A DNA stretch of 64,000 bases from an uncultured Haliea sp. Its GTDB lineage: Bacteria; Pseudomonadota; Gammaproteobacteria; Pseudomonadales; Halieaceae. The position numbers and the translations under genes were made by a program. Shown piece after piece: positions 30,157-38,755 of this stretch. The stretch spans positions 1-64,000 of the forward strand of contig CAMYIZ010000009.1 of NCBI GenBank assembly GCA_947258585.1, read 5' to 3'. Under the pieces are notes generated by a model. That model worked only from the letters and a program-made list of their open reading frames with translations. It ran no database searches and was not told where the DNA came from. Within the stretch, counting starts at the first letter, position 1. Every line of letters starts with the position of its first letter.

Positions 30157-31193
30157 CGCGAAGCTCCTGCCGACATCCACGAACCCGCAACTACCCGGGC
30201 GGCATCTTTAACTGCACTTTTCCAACCCATTGAAGTGAATCGTGGCCCTATGTAGCCGCCACTGCGCCAAATACAAAAGTAGCAAGAAGCCCTCGCGAGG
30301 ATGCTGTCAGCCTCATACAGAGACTCTCTATTACCCTGGATATCGGCCAGACGATGAAAGCAAGCGGCCGACCGAACAAGGGAATGTCGCCACTCCTCAT
30401 CAGCAAGGCCGGCAGCCTCCTTCTCCAGGTAGCTGCTTGAAGATTTTGCGACTTCGCCAAGAAATCGGTAGTGATTCGACTCTACTGTCCGCGACTGACT
30501 CACACGTTCACTGATGGATTTCCCAGAGTAACTGCCGGTCAGCGCCGCCTCGTGACGCCTGTAAAGAGCCGCTGGCTCACCAAGAATGCAAATTCCACCG
30601 AGCGCGTTAGCCATCATACATGTCCACTTGTCATGTGATTGCCTGGCATTGTCCGGGAAATAATTGAGGGGACGCATGCTCGAATCAATTCGGACAAAAA
30701 TCTCCGACCTGACCGTTTTTAGAAAACCGGGCCACACCCAGAATCCATACTGCGAAAGAGCTCCATAGACGGCGGGCTTTATTTTTCCAGGAAAAATTCG
30801 CCCACTACGACACAATCGGTCGTCACACAATTCGGCATTCTGCAAGATCATTGTGAGCTCCGGGTGCCGCGCTATCGCCTCTGCCGCATCCTTGAGTTTA
30901 TTGGGCAGCCAGACATCGTCCTGATCACAGAATGCCACCCAATCGCCACTACATAGTCTCGCCGCCTGCAGAAAATTATCGGAGTAGCCGAGGTTGCTTT
31001 CATTGCGATAGATGCGCACCAGAAAGGGAGCGGTTCGAGAAAAAGTCTCAACAATCGAAAGAGTGGCATCTGTCGAGCCATCATCACAAATCACCAGCTC
31101 ATGCGGCTTGTATAATTGCCGGGCGAGACTCTGCAGTTGCTCCAGAACGTAGCGCTCACCGTTGTAGGTCGCCATTGCGATAGATATTTTCAT
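30153..31193 (-). CDS. Glycosyltransferase family 2
   Basis: A 346-residue inverting GT-A transferase. It begins MKISIAMATYNGERYVLEQL and has CDDGSTDATLSIV (nucleotide-binding aspartates, about residue 37) and WVAFCDQDDVWLPNKL (DxD-type motif, about residue 85), as in rhamnosyltransferase-like members. The C-terminal third is helical with no clear membrane segment. The ATG at 31193 shares a base with the upstream sulfotransferase stop. Confidence 0.9.
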   Translation of the reverse strand: MKISIAMATYNGERYVLEQLQSLARQLYKPHELVICDDGSTDATLSIVETFSRTAPFLVRIYRNESNLGYSDNFLQAARLCSGDWVAFCDQDDVWLPNKLKDAAEAIARHPELTMILQNAELCDDRLCRSGRIFPGKIKPAVYGALSQYGFWVWPGFLKTVRSEIFVRIDSSMRPLNYFPDNARQSHDKWTCMMANALGGICILGEPAALYRRHEAALTGSYSGKSISERVSQSRTVESNHYRFLGEVAKSSSSYLEKEAAGLADEEWRHSLVRSAACFHRLADIQGNRESLYEADSILARASCYFCIWRSGGYIGPRFTSMGWKSAVKDAARVVAGSWMSAGASR

Positions 31194-32014
31194 CACGCTT
31201 CTCTCCGCGCGCGCTGACTCACCTGTTGATAAAGGGCAATGTCGTCGGCGTAATAGTCGCGAATGAATTCATGCACATGCTCACTCTCAAAGAGGGCTTT
31301 CATACGCCGGTCGCGTGGCACGTATACACGATCCCGGATTGGCTGCTTGGCGCTCTCAGGCAGCACCTTGCCCACAATGTCGGTAACAGGCCGGGCCGCC
31401 TCAATCACGCGGCGCATCAGATCATTGCGAAATACGACCGCGCGGTTGGCCTGCAATGCCGTTTTCCCGCCGCCGACTTCCACAAGGCTCTGCCCAACAC
31501 GCCGAGCCACATCCGCCAGCAACAAATCAATATCCTCAACACTATACAAGCTGTCGACAATCCGCTCGCCGTCCAGATCAACATAGTCCACCTGTTTCTG
31601 GAAGTGAATATATTCTGGCGGCAAAAGATATTGTTCCTGTGGCTGTCGAGACAGATAGTCGATCGTCTCTCCAATGACGGCACGAACATCCTCCAAAGAG
31701 CGCTTCTGAATTGGCTGGTCACTGTAGGCCTTCAAGCGTTGTGAGACCGACGACCCGAAACGGGTCAGTGGGTCACGTATTACGGCGAACGACCAGTACT
31801 GCACCGTCAACTTGAACTCCGCGCCAAAGTGCTCTCGAAGAGTGAATAAAGGGATATGGTTAAAATCCAGTCTAACGGGCGCTGCATTTTCCTCTTGCCC
31901 AACCTGACCGGAGTGCTCCCAGTCATTGAAAGTCGAAAGTGGAATGCGAACTGATGTGCCCGCACACTTCGGTATATGGATAAATACAAATCTATGCTTT
32001 CCGCTGATAATCAT
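31193..32014 (-). CDS. Sulfotransferase family protein (second of two)
   Basis: A 273-residue protein with the PAPS loop FVFIHIPKCAGTSVRIPL (about residue 10) and the 3'-phosphate motif FAVIRDPLTRFGSSVSQRL (about residue 76). The rest (VDYVDLDGERIVDSLYSVEDIDLLL) is typical of bacterial sulfotransferases in capsule loci. It is clearly different from the sulfotransferase at 28305, so two positions or two sugars may be sulfated. It lies between the flippase and GT2 genes in the same transcription unit. Confidence 0.82.
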   Translation of the reverse strand: MIISGKHRFVFIHIPKCAGTSVRIPLSTFNDWEHSGQVGQEENAAPVRLDFNHIPLFTLREHFGAEFKLTVQYWSFAVIRDPLTRFGSSVSQRLKAYSDQPIQKRSLEDVRAVIGETIDYLSRQPQEQYLLPPEYIHFQKQVDYVDLDGERIVDSLYSVEDIDLLLADVARRVGQSLVEVGGGKTALQANRAVVFRNDLMRRVIEAARPVTDIVGKVLPESAKQPIRDRVYVPRDRRMKALFESEHVHEFIRDYYADDIALYQQVSQRARREA

Positions 32015-32023
32015 ACAAGTTTT

Positions 32024-33343
32024 CTACAAGACCGAGGGGCTAAAACCCAGCCGCTTCACGAAACGGATCGCCAGCACCACGTTCCAGGTCACCAAACCGA
32101 TGGTGACGGATACGGCAGCACCGACAGCACCGTATACAGGGACAAGGACAACGGCGAAACCCGCGTTTACCAACAGTGCGAAAACTTGTCCCGCCAAGGT
32201 ATCGCGTTCATACCCGGTCATTGTTAAAAACAACCCCACTGAGCCAAAAGCAACGTTTACAAGTTGACCAGAGGCAAGAATCACCAAAGGCAGGGTGGCC
32301 AGATCTCGATAATCGTTGCCAAAAATCAGTCCCACAATCGGGCCCCCAAGGAAAATCAATGGCAGTGCGATGGGCAAGGCGATCACGAGCGCGGCGCGCG
32401 CAGAGTTGCGGGAAAGGCGCTGCAAGCGAAGCTTGTCAGCTTCCTGCTGTACCCGCGTGATGTGCGGACCTATAACCATATTGACGATTACCAGCGAAAG
32501 GGCAACCAGCGTAGCCCCATTCTGCGCTACGCGCAGGGCTGCCACATCAGCATCCGTACCCAGCCACCCCAGTACCAGGATGCCGATCTGGCCATTGAAG
32601 TTGCCAACCGCCGCCAACAATATAAAGGGCAACAGCGACTGTGCCCATTCACCATCCCGGTACCGTGGCTCTGCCTGAGCTACATCCGGGGGCCTCAATT
32701 GCCAAAGCAGCAATACACCCACACCACTAGCGATGGCTGCGGCAGCAATCTGGCTGGCAATTGCGCTGGCCGGGTTGAGGACACCGGCCACTAGCAGACA
32801 GACGACGACAACCAGGTGTAGCCCCGGACGGACCAGCAGCTCGGGAATCTGGGCATAGAATACTTTTCGGAGCCCGCGCAACGTTGCACCGCGCAAGGCG
32901 TTCACACCCAGCAGAGGGAGCATCAAGGTGGCGGCAAGAAGCAGAGTCCAGCGGTCATCTACTGTCCAGCTGGCGTGCAGGCCGGCCAGAATCGCGATCA
33001 CACCGGCCACAATGAACGAACCAACGATCACCCACTGATGCCCCCGACGCAACAAGCCGCGAAACAGACCCCATTCCTCGCGGTGGTGATACTTGGCCAC
33101 CTCCCGAGTGATGAGTTGCCCCAAACCCGGACCCACGGGCAGAGCGAGGAGGGAAACCACAGCGAGCACGAAAGCATACTGGCCGTAACCCTCCGGCCCC
33201 AGTCCACGAGCGAGCAAAACGGACGTCACCAGGGCCAGGGGCAAGGAGAGCAGCTTGAGCGCTCCCACCCCAACGCCCCCACGCACAAGCTGAGACTTCA
33301 GGTCTTGACCACCGAATGACGAGAACAGCCGCTTAATGAGCAT
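32024..33343 (-). CDS. Polysaccharide flippase (Wzx-like, MOP superfamily)
   Basis: A 439-residue membrane protein with about 12-14 hydrophobic segments. It begins SQLVRGGVGVGALKLLSLPLALVTSVLLARGLGPEGYGQYA, the classic N-terminus of O-antigen and exopolysaccharide repeat-unit flippases. It would move lipid-linked repeat units across the inner membrane for polymerisation by the EpsG-like protein. The ATG at 33343 is used; a TTG two codons earlier is possible. It is the first gene of the minus-strand glycosyltransferase run. Confidence 0.88.
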   Translation of the reverse strand: MLIKRLFSSFGGQDLKSQLVRGGVGVGALKLLSLPLALVTSVLLARGLGPEGYGQYAFVLAVVSLLALPVGPGLGQLITREVAKYHHREEWGLFRGLLRRGHQWVIVGSFIVAGVIAILAGLHASWTVDDRWTLLLAATLMLPLLGVNALRGATLRGLRKVFYAQIPELLVRPGLHLVVVVCLLVAGVLNPASAIASQIAAAAIASGVGVLLLWQLRPPDVAQAEPRYRDGEWAQSLLPFILLAAVGNFNGQIGILVLGWLGTDADVAALRVAQNGATLVALSLVIVNMVIGPHITRVQQEADKLRLQRLSRNSARAALVIALPIALPLIFLGGPIVGLIFGNDYRDLATLPLVILASGQLVNVAFGSVGLFLTMTGYERDTLAGQVFALLVNAGFAVVLVPVYGAVGAAVSVTIGLVTWNVVLAIRFVKRLGFSPSVL

Positions 33344-33911
33344 AGTCAATGGATGTATTCCGCATGTGCCGATGCATCGTTTATATGAAACTTATCAGCG
33401 AGAAGTGAATCAACGCTACTTGAAAACTCGGATTCGACAACCGAGGATGCTGGATCCCATCCGATGCAGTACCAAAGCAACTGCCCTGAGGCGCAGAAGG
33501 CTAATCATACATGCTTCCCGGTACCCTCGTGGCCAATGCAGTTTTCATGATACTGACCCGGCTTGCCAGTCTAACCAGTTTTCTCCGAATATTCGCCACA
33601 GGCTACGCTTCTTCACCAAGTAATGCCTTGCGATGCGGGATGGTCCCAGACAGCGTGTTTTCAAGCCCTTATTTCCATCTTGGGCCTGACTAAATCCCTG
33701 GCGACCCGCCTCCCATGCTCTTGGCAGCTGTCCTCCATGCCCGGGCACGTCGCAACAACGTACCACTCCTGGCCAGATTGAGCCCAGTACTCAGGTTTCT
33801 GGAGAAAACCAAAAATTCTCCTTTATCCGCCACTGACTTACAAACATACTGCACTGGTGTTTTCACAAACTCGGCTGTATCTTTCGGTCACGACCCAAAT
33901 CGTTAACCATC
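33344..33911. other. Intergenic region between divergent polysaccharide transcription units
   Basis: 568 bases, clearly A+T-richer than the flanking core genes, between the flippase gene (leftward) and the WecA-like gene (rightward). I see no convincing gene. Short open frames here (for example 33511-33693) lack recognisable features. It holds a leftward promoter-like pair at 33380-33409 and a small inverted repeat GGAGAA/TTCTCC at 33801-33821 with a nine-base loop. No JUMPstart-like element was found. Confidence 0.6.
33380..33409 (-). promoter_or_regulatory. Possible promoter of the flippase-glycosyltransferase unit
   Basis: On the minus strand TTCACT (33409-33404) and TATAAA (33385-33380) are separated by 18 bases. 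This gives a leader of about 30 bases to the flippase ATG at 33343. It is the best leftward match in the intergenic region, but A+T-rich sequence makes chance matches likely. Confidence 0.33.
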
Positions 33912-35030
33912 ATGTCCCCGACATTGCTCCAAGCCACGCTCGCCTTCTGCCTGACGCTGTTCTGCATCTGGGCACTGAGTCCTGTTGCTATGCGATTGGG
34001 GCTAGTGGATGCGCCCGACCATCGCAAGCAACACTCGGGATCTATCCCTCTGGTGGGAGGTATTGCTATTTACCTGGCATTGCTGGTGGCATGTGTGGTC
34101 TGGGGGCAGACTCACGACGATCAGCAGGGTCTGCGAACAGAGATAATCGCTGTATTTCTTGCCTCTGGGGGCATGTTGGTGGTCTTGGGGGTACTGGATG
34201 ATCGCTTTCACCTAAGCGTTTTCACCCGGGTTCTGGCGGAAATTGGTGTGGCATTGTTTCTGATCGAGAGCCTGGACCTGCGCCTCGCCAATCTGGGCGA
34301 TCTGGCAGGGGTTGGCAAAGTCAAGCTGAGCCCCTGGCTCAGCTATCCTTTCACCGTGCTGGTCATTTTTGGTGTGATAAACGCGTACAACATGCTCGAC
34401 GGCATGGACGGCCTCCTGGGCATTATTGTCCTGATCACCATATTTGCCTTTCACCTGTTCAGCGGACTCCCCCCGGGCCTGATTACGATTGTTGTCAGCG
34501 CCTCCCTGATGGCGTTCCTGGTCTCCAACCTGGGCCTGGCACCATTTATTCCGAAATCTTTTTTGGGAGATGCTGGCTCCAAGCTGCTGGGTTTTATCGT
34601 GGTCGCCCTCACGCTGTCAGTCACCTCCGCCCAGATCAGTCATGTTCGTTATGTGCAACCCATTACCGCGGTCTATCTTCTCGGCTTGCCACTGTTCGAC
34701 ATGGCTTTCACGACGCTACGGCGCCTGCTTGGCGGCAAATCCCCGATCCGGGCGGACAATACCCACATTCACCACCTGCTGCGAGAACTCGGACTTTCGG
34801 AGAAACGCGCGCTGCTGCTGATAAGCAGCGTGGGCGCCTCCATCCCATTCCTGGGCCTGATGCTGGCGAAGGCATCTACACCTGAGTCCTACCAATTCAG
34901 TATTTTGGTAGGCATCTTCGTTCTGTACTGTATTGTCATGAATCAGGCTTGGCATGTGGCACGCCAGCGAGCACCAAAGGTCGAGGTGAGCCACGTCACC
35001 ATTGAAGTCAGCCCCACGGGTAGAAAATGA
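33912..35030 (+). CDS. Undecaprenyl-phosphate sugar-1-phosphate transferase (WecA/MraY superfamily)
   Basis: Initiating enzyme that loads a sugar-1-phosphate, probably GlcNAc-1-phosphate, on undecaprenyl phosphate. The 372 residues form about 10-11 membrane segments. All superfamily motifs are present: LVDAPDHRKQHSGSIPLVGG at the start, LGVLDDR, NAYNMLDGMDGL, FLGDAGSKLLGF and the cytoplasmic HIHHLL loop that distinguishes WecA-like members from MraY. The ATGA overlap with the Wzz-like gene couples initiation and chain-length control. Confidence 0.92.
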   Translation: MSPTLLQATLAFCLTLFCIWALSPVAMRLGLVDAPDHRKQHSGSIPLVGGIAIYLALLVACVVWGQTHDDQQGLRTEIIAVFLASGGMLVVLGVLDDRFHLSVFTRVLAEIGVALFLIESLDLRLANLGDLAGVGKVKLSPWLSYPFTVLVIFGVINAYNMLDGMDGLLGIIVLITIFAFHLFSGLPPGLITIVVSASLMAFLVSNLGLAPFIPKSFLGDAGSKLLGFIVVALTLSVTSAQISHVRYVQPITAVYLLGLPLFDMAFTTLRRLLGGKSPIRADNTHIHHLLRELGLSEKRALLLISSVGASIPFLGLMLAKASTPESYQFSILVGIFVLYCIVMNQAWHVARQRAPKVEVSHVTIEVSPTGRK

Positions 35031-36391
35031 CAGAACCCAGCAATTACAGCTCCACGCCGCCGTTTCCACCCCCCACATGGGTTGGTGAAGAAATCGATTT
35101 CTACGAGCTCGGTGTCGGCCTGTGGCAACGCAAATGGATTGTGCTGGGGATCACCGCGGTATTCTTCGCGCTAGCCATCGCTTACCTGATACAAACAACC
35201 CCGGTCTACGAGTCAGCCACTCGCCTGCGCCCACCGCTGGCGTCCCAGCTGGTCGCCATAAATGAAACCGGCCAACTGGAGCTGCTACCGAGTGACGCAT
35301 TTAACAGAGTCGTCTTTGAAGCGCGCTCTCTGGACACGCAGCAGCAGGTATTTCTGAATTTCCGCGATAGATTGCTCGAGAAGCAGATCAGCGAACGTGA
35401 AAAGCTTGACCAGAGATTCTTGCGCGGCTTCGCCCCCGCACTGTCCATCAACATCGATGGCCTGGGCAAAAAGGATGTGCTGGCCGAAACCACCATGTCC
35501 ATCCGCTTCCAGCACACTGATCCCCAGATAGCCGCCGAGATTGCCAATGCGCTGGCGGCGACTGCACAAAGTCGCGCCCTGGCGGGAGTGATGGACGAGC
35601 TGCAAACCTTGCTGGCAACCCGTATCCGCATGCTGGAGTCGAGGATCACCCGCAATGCTGAAATTCTGCAACGCAAGGATGAAGACACGATAGTCAAGCT
35701 GCAGGAGCAGGATGAGCTGAAACGGCGGCAGCTGAAAGACCAGATAGCCGCTCTGAGAGCGAAGGCGCGCCAGCTGCGTGCAGACAAGATGACCGAGCTG
35801 GAGGAAGCCCTGGCGATAGCCCGCACCCTGAAGGTGACGGAACCGGCCACGCTGCAGATGCTGTCCCGGCGAGACAATGGCACCGAGTCGGTCTCCGTCA
35901 GTGCGGATCTCTCCACCGGCCCCGGAGACCCGCTGTACCTGCGCGGCAGCCGCATGCTGGAGGCGGAGCTGTCCATGCTGAAGCAGCGCAGCTCGGATGA
36001 CCACATGGTGCCGGAGCTGCGCGACCTGCAGGAGCAACTCCAGCTGCTGGAGCACAATCGCCGGATAGATATCCTGAAGGCGCGGGAAAACTACGAAGCG
36101 CTAGCGGACAATACGGATGCATTGCGCGCGGAAATCAGTCAGTTGCAGGAGCTCCTGGCTGCGAGCTACGAGGACGTGCGCCTGGCGCGGGTTGACCAAC
36201 CCGCCATCGCCCGCAGCACGCCGGTGCGCCCGAAGACATCCCTGGTCCTGGCGATTGCCGCCGTCGCAGGCCTCATCCTCGGTGCCCTGGCGGCCCTGAT
36301 CCTGGGCGCGGCGGAGAACCGCCGCCAGCGGCTGGCGCCGGAGGCGGCCGATACTGGCGCAGTACCTGCTCAGGGTCACCCTCGGCCCTGA
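35027..36391 (+). CDS. Chain-length determinant (Wzz/PCP-like) protein
   Basis: A 454-residue polysaccharide co-polymerase. One membrane segment lies at about residues 40-58, a long periplasmic coiled-coil region (roughly 100-400, rich in Glu/Arg/Gln/Leu heptads) follows, and a second membrane segment is near the C-terminus (about 408-432) after PVRPKTSL. It has no cytoplasmic tyrosine-kinase domain, so it is a PCP-1/3-like protein, though longer than enteric Wzz. Its last 119 bases overlap the convergent ABC-transporter ATPase gene; the second membrane segment lies partly in the overlap. Confidence 0.85.
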   Translation: MTEPSNYSSTPPFPPPTWVGEEIDFYELGVGLWQRKWIVLGITAVFFALAIAYLIQTTPVYESATRLRPPLASQLVAINETGQLELLPSDAFNRVVFEARSLDTQQQVFLNFRDRLLEKQISEREKLDQRFLRGFAPALSINIDGLGKKDVLAETTMSIRFQHTDPQIAAEIANALAATAQSRALAGVMDELQTLLATRIRMLESRITRNAEILQRKDEDTIVKLQEQDELKRRQLKDQIAALRAKARQLRADKMTELEEALAIARTLKVTEPATLQMLSRRDNGTESVSVSADLSTGPGDPLYLRGSRMLEAELSMLKQRSSDDHMVPELRDLQEQLQLLEHNRRIDILKARENYEALADNTDALRAEISQLQELLAASYEDVRLARVDQPAIARSTPVRPKTSLVLAIAAVAGLILGALAALILGAAENRRQRLAPEAADTGAVPAQGHPRP

Positions 36392-37073
36392 CCAGTCCGT
36401 CTTCTATCCAGATCACCCGGCCGCACAACTTCTTCACCTGCCCCTCCGCGTGGGAGACAAACACGGCGGTGCGACCGCCGGAGATACGGTCGCGCATGGC
36501 TTCCTCGGCTTTCTGCCGGAACTGGGCGTCGCCGACACTCAGGACTTCATCAATCAGCAGGATATCCACTTTGGTCAGCAGGGCCGTGGTGAAACCCAGC
36601 CGCGCATTCATCCCCGAGGAGTAGGTTTTCACTGGCTCATCGAAGGATTGCCCCAGTTCGGAGAACTCCCGGATGTCCTCCAGGCAGGCCTCTGCCTCGC
36701 GCCGGCTGTACCCCCTCAGCATCGCTGACAAGAGCGCGTTGTCCCTGCCCGAGAGCTGGGGCTGGAAACCCAGTCCCAGGCTGAGCAGGGAGCAGTTGGC
36801 GCCCGGGTGGCGCAGGATCTCGCCCGAGGTGGGAGCGAAGATGCCGGCCATGAGACGCAGCATGGTGGTTTTGCCGGCGCCGTTGCGACCAATGATGCCG
36901 AGGGTCTCACCCTCCATGACCTTGAGCGAGACACCGTCCAGTACCTTGTGCACGCCGTGCTCGAAGCTGTCCTTGCGGGCATGGAAACTATGACTGACAT
37001 TGCGCAGCTCCAGCATTACCCGGCGGCTGTCTTCCACCGGGACTGCCGCAGCCTGGAGCCCGTCCGCGCTCAT
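36273..37073 (-). CDS. Polysaccharide ABC transporter ATPase (Wzt/KpsT-like)
   Basis: ATPase of a polysaccharide exporter. 266 residues: Walker A GIIGRNGAGKTTML (about residue 61), the Q-loop/GLGF region typical of O-antigen exporters, signature motif YSSGMNARLGF (about 152), Walker B ILLIDEVLSVGD and the switch VSHAEG. The C-terminal tail is Pro/Gly-rich and there is no Wzt-type carbohydrate-binding domain. It overlaps the permease gene upstream by four bases and the end of the convergent Wzz-like gene by 119 bases. Confidence 0.93.
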   Translation of the reverse strand: MSADGLQAAAVPVEDSRRVMLELRNVSHSFHARKDSFEHGVHKVLDGVSLKVMEGETLGIIGRNGAGKTTMLRLMAGIFAPTSGEILRHPGANCSLLSLGLGFQPQLSGRDNALLSAMLRGYSRREAEACLEDIREFSELGQSFDEPVKTYSSGMNARLGFTTALLTKVDILLIDEVLSVGDAQFRQKAEEAMRDRISGGRTAVFVSHAEGQVKKLCGRVIWIEDGLVRAEGDPEQVLRQYRPPPAPAAGGGSPPRPGSGPPGHRG

Positions 37074-37846
37074 GAGGTCAGTACCTTCAGCGCGATGAAC
37101 TGGCTGCTGCGCCGCAGAACCAGCACCATACCCAGGGCCAGCAACCCGAAGCCCGCGCCGATCCCCAGCAAGTGCCAGGCATCCGGCGCCACCCCCGCCA
37201 TCAGGATCTGCCGGTAGGCATCGATCACGAACGCCAGCGGGTTGAGCAGCAGGATAAGGTCCGTGGCCGCCGGGTCCGCCAGATCGCGAGGGTCCCAGAA
37301 TATCCCGGACACAAATAACAGGAAGATGGTGCCCAGGGACACCATGACGATGAAATCGAACACCATGCTAACCAGAAAAGCGCTCACCAGGCTGCAGGCC
37401 ACAATCACAATATAGTTGACTACGACGAGAGGGATAAGCCATACCCAGGCCGACGTGATGGCGTATCCGTTGCCCAGCAGCACTACCAGCAACAGCAGGA
37501 AAACACTCAGCTGCTTGTACAGGCCTTCCTGGACCGTCGCCAGGGGAAACAGCGTCTTGCTGACGTTCGCCTTGCTGATCAGGCCACCGCTGTTGACAAT
37601 ACTGCGGGCTGACTGGTTGACCGACTTGGTGAACCAGATGAAGGTGAGCTTGCCCACCATGAGAAAAACCAGGAAATCCTCCTTCCGGTTTTGCAGGATC
37701 AGCTCGAACACCACGTAGAACACCAGCACATACAGCAGCGGCTCCAGCACCCACCAGATATAGCCAAAAAAGTAGCGCGACGCGTCCGCCTTCAGCGACA
37801 TGCGCGCCATGGTGTCTACCAGGGAGATATATTGGGTAAGATTCAT
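37070..37846 (-). CDS. Polysaccharide ABC transporter permease (Wzm/KpsM-like)
   Basis: ABC-2 type permease of 258 residues with six predicted membrane segments. It has the family pattern SRYFFGYIWWVLEPLLYVLVFYVVF near the N-terminus (about residue 22) and a LFVSGIFWDPRDL loop near residue 182. With the adjacent ATPase it forms a Wzm/Wzt- or KpsMT-type exporter. It is transcribed divergently from rsmA, 112 bases away. Confidence 0.92.
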   Translation of the reverse strand: MNLTQYISLVDTMARMSLKADASRYFFGYIWWVLEPLLYVLVFYVVFELILQNRKEDFLVFLMVGKLTFIWFTKSVNQSARSIVNSGGLISKANVSKTLFPLATVQEGLYKQLSVFLLLLVVLLGNGYAITSAWVWLIPLVVVNYIVIVACSLVSAFLVSMVFDFIVMVSLGTIFLLFVSGIFWDPRDLADPAATDLILLLNPLAFVIDAYRQILMAGVAPDAWHLLGIGAGFGLLALGMVLVLRRSSQFIALKVLTS

Positions 37847-37958
37847 AAACCCGCGCAGGCCCGATGCCCTCGAAAAACCAGCGAGCGAGTTTAGCAGCGC
37901 GCGGATTTTTCAGCCACAACAGCTGCGCGCGGGCGCGTGGCCAAGTACACTGCCGCGC

Positions 37959-38750
37959 ATGACACCCAGAACCCACGCCCCACGCAAGCGCTTCGGCCAG
38001 AACTTCCTCCAGGATGCGGGAGTCATCGCCAGCATTGCCAACGCCATCCACCCACGCCCCGGGGAGCACCTGGTGGAGATCGGGCCCGGCCAGGGCGCAC
38101 TGACGGCAGCCCTGATCAGCCGGGAGATTCGCCTCGATGTGGTAGAGCTGGACCGGGACCTGGTCGCCGGTCTGCTGGCGGCTTTCAGCATCTACCCCGG
38201 CTTCAAGTTGCACAGCGCGGATGCCCTGACCTTCGACTTTGCCGGCCTGGCCCGTGACGGCGCGCCCCTGCGGGTGGTCGGCAACCTGCCCTACAACATC
38301 TCCACGCCCCTGCTGTTCCGTCTGCTGGAATTCGCCCCCCTGGTGCAGGATATGCATTTCATGCTCCAGCTGGAGGTCGTCAACCGGCTAGCCGCCAGTC
38401 CGGGCAACAAGCACTGGGGGCGGCTGGGGATCATGGCGCAGTACCACTGCGCGGTGGAGCATCTGTTTGATGTGCCCCCGGAAGCCTTCTTCCCGCCACC
38501 CAAGGTGCAGTCCGCCATTGTTCGGCTCACTCCCTACCAGCAGTCCCCCTGGCCCGACTGTGACGTCAACGGCCTGCGTGCCATCGTCCAGGCCGCCTTT
38601 GCCCAGCGCCGGAAAACGCTGCGCAACAACTTGAAGGGTATACTCGACGACACCACACTCAGGGACCTGGGAATAGATCCCGGCTGTCGGGCGGAAACCC
38701 TGCAGCTTGAGGATTTCATCCGCCTGGCCAACTTTCTCGGCAAGAACTGA
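37959..38750 (+). CDS. rsmA: 16S rRNA (adenine(1518)-N6/adenine(1519)-N6)-dimethyltransferase
   Basis: Dimethylates two adenines in helix 45 of 16S rRNA. The 263 residues begin PRKRFGQNFLQDAGVIASI and contain VEIGPGQGALT (SAM motif I, about residue 41), VVGNLPYNISTPLL (the NLPY catalytic motif, about residue 107) and FFPPPKVQSAIVRL. The ATG at 37959 is eight bases after a -10-like TACACT. The gene normally follows pdxA directly; here a 17-kb polysaccharide locus separates them, so it needs its own promoter. Confidence 0.96.
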   Translation: MTPRTHAPRKRFGQNFLQDAGVIASIANAIHPRPGEHLVEIGPGQGALTAALISREIRLDVVELDRDLVAGLLAAFSIYPGFKLHSADALTFDFAGLARDGAPLRVVGNLPYNISTPLLFRLLEFAPLVQDMHFMLQLEVVNRLAASPGNKHWGRLGIMAQYHCAVEHLFDVPPEAFFPPPKVQSAIVRLTPYQQSPWPDCDVNGLRAIVQAAFAQRRKTLRNNLKGILDDTTLRDLGIDPGCRAETLQLEDFIRLANFLGKN

Positions 38751-38755
38751 TACGC

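Noticed and set aside
33511-33693. 60-codon open frame in the flippase-WecA gap
   Set aside because: No ribosome site and no similarity; lies in A+T-rich spacer where short frames are common.
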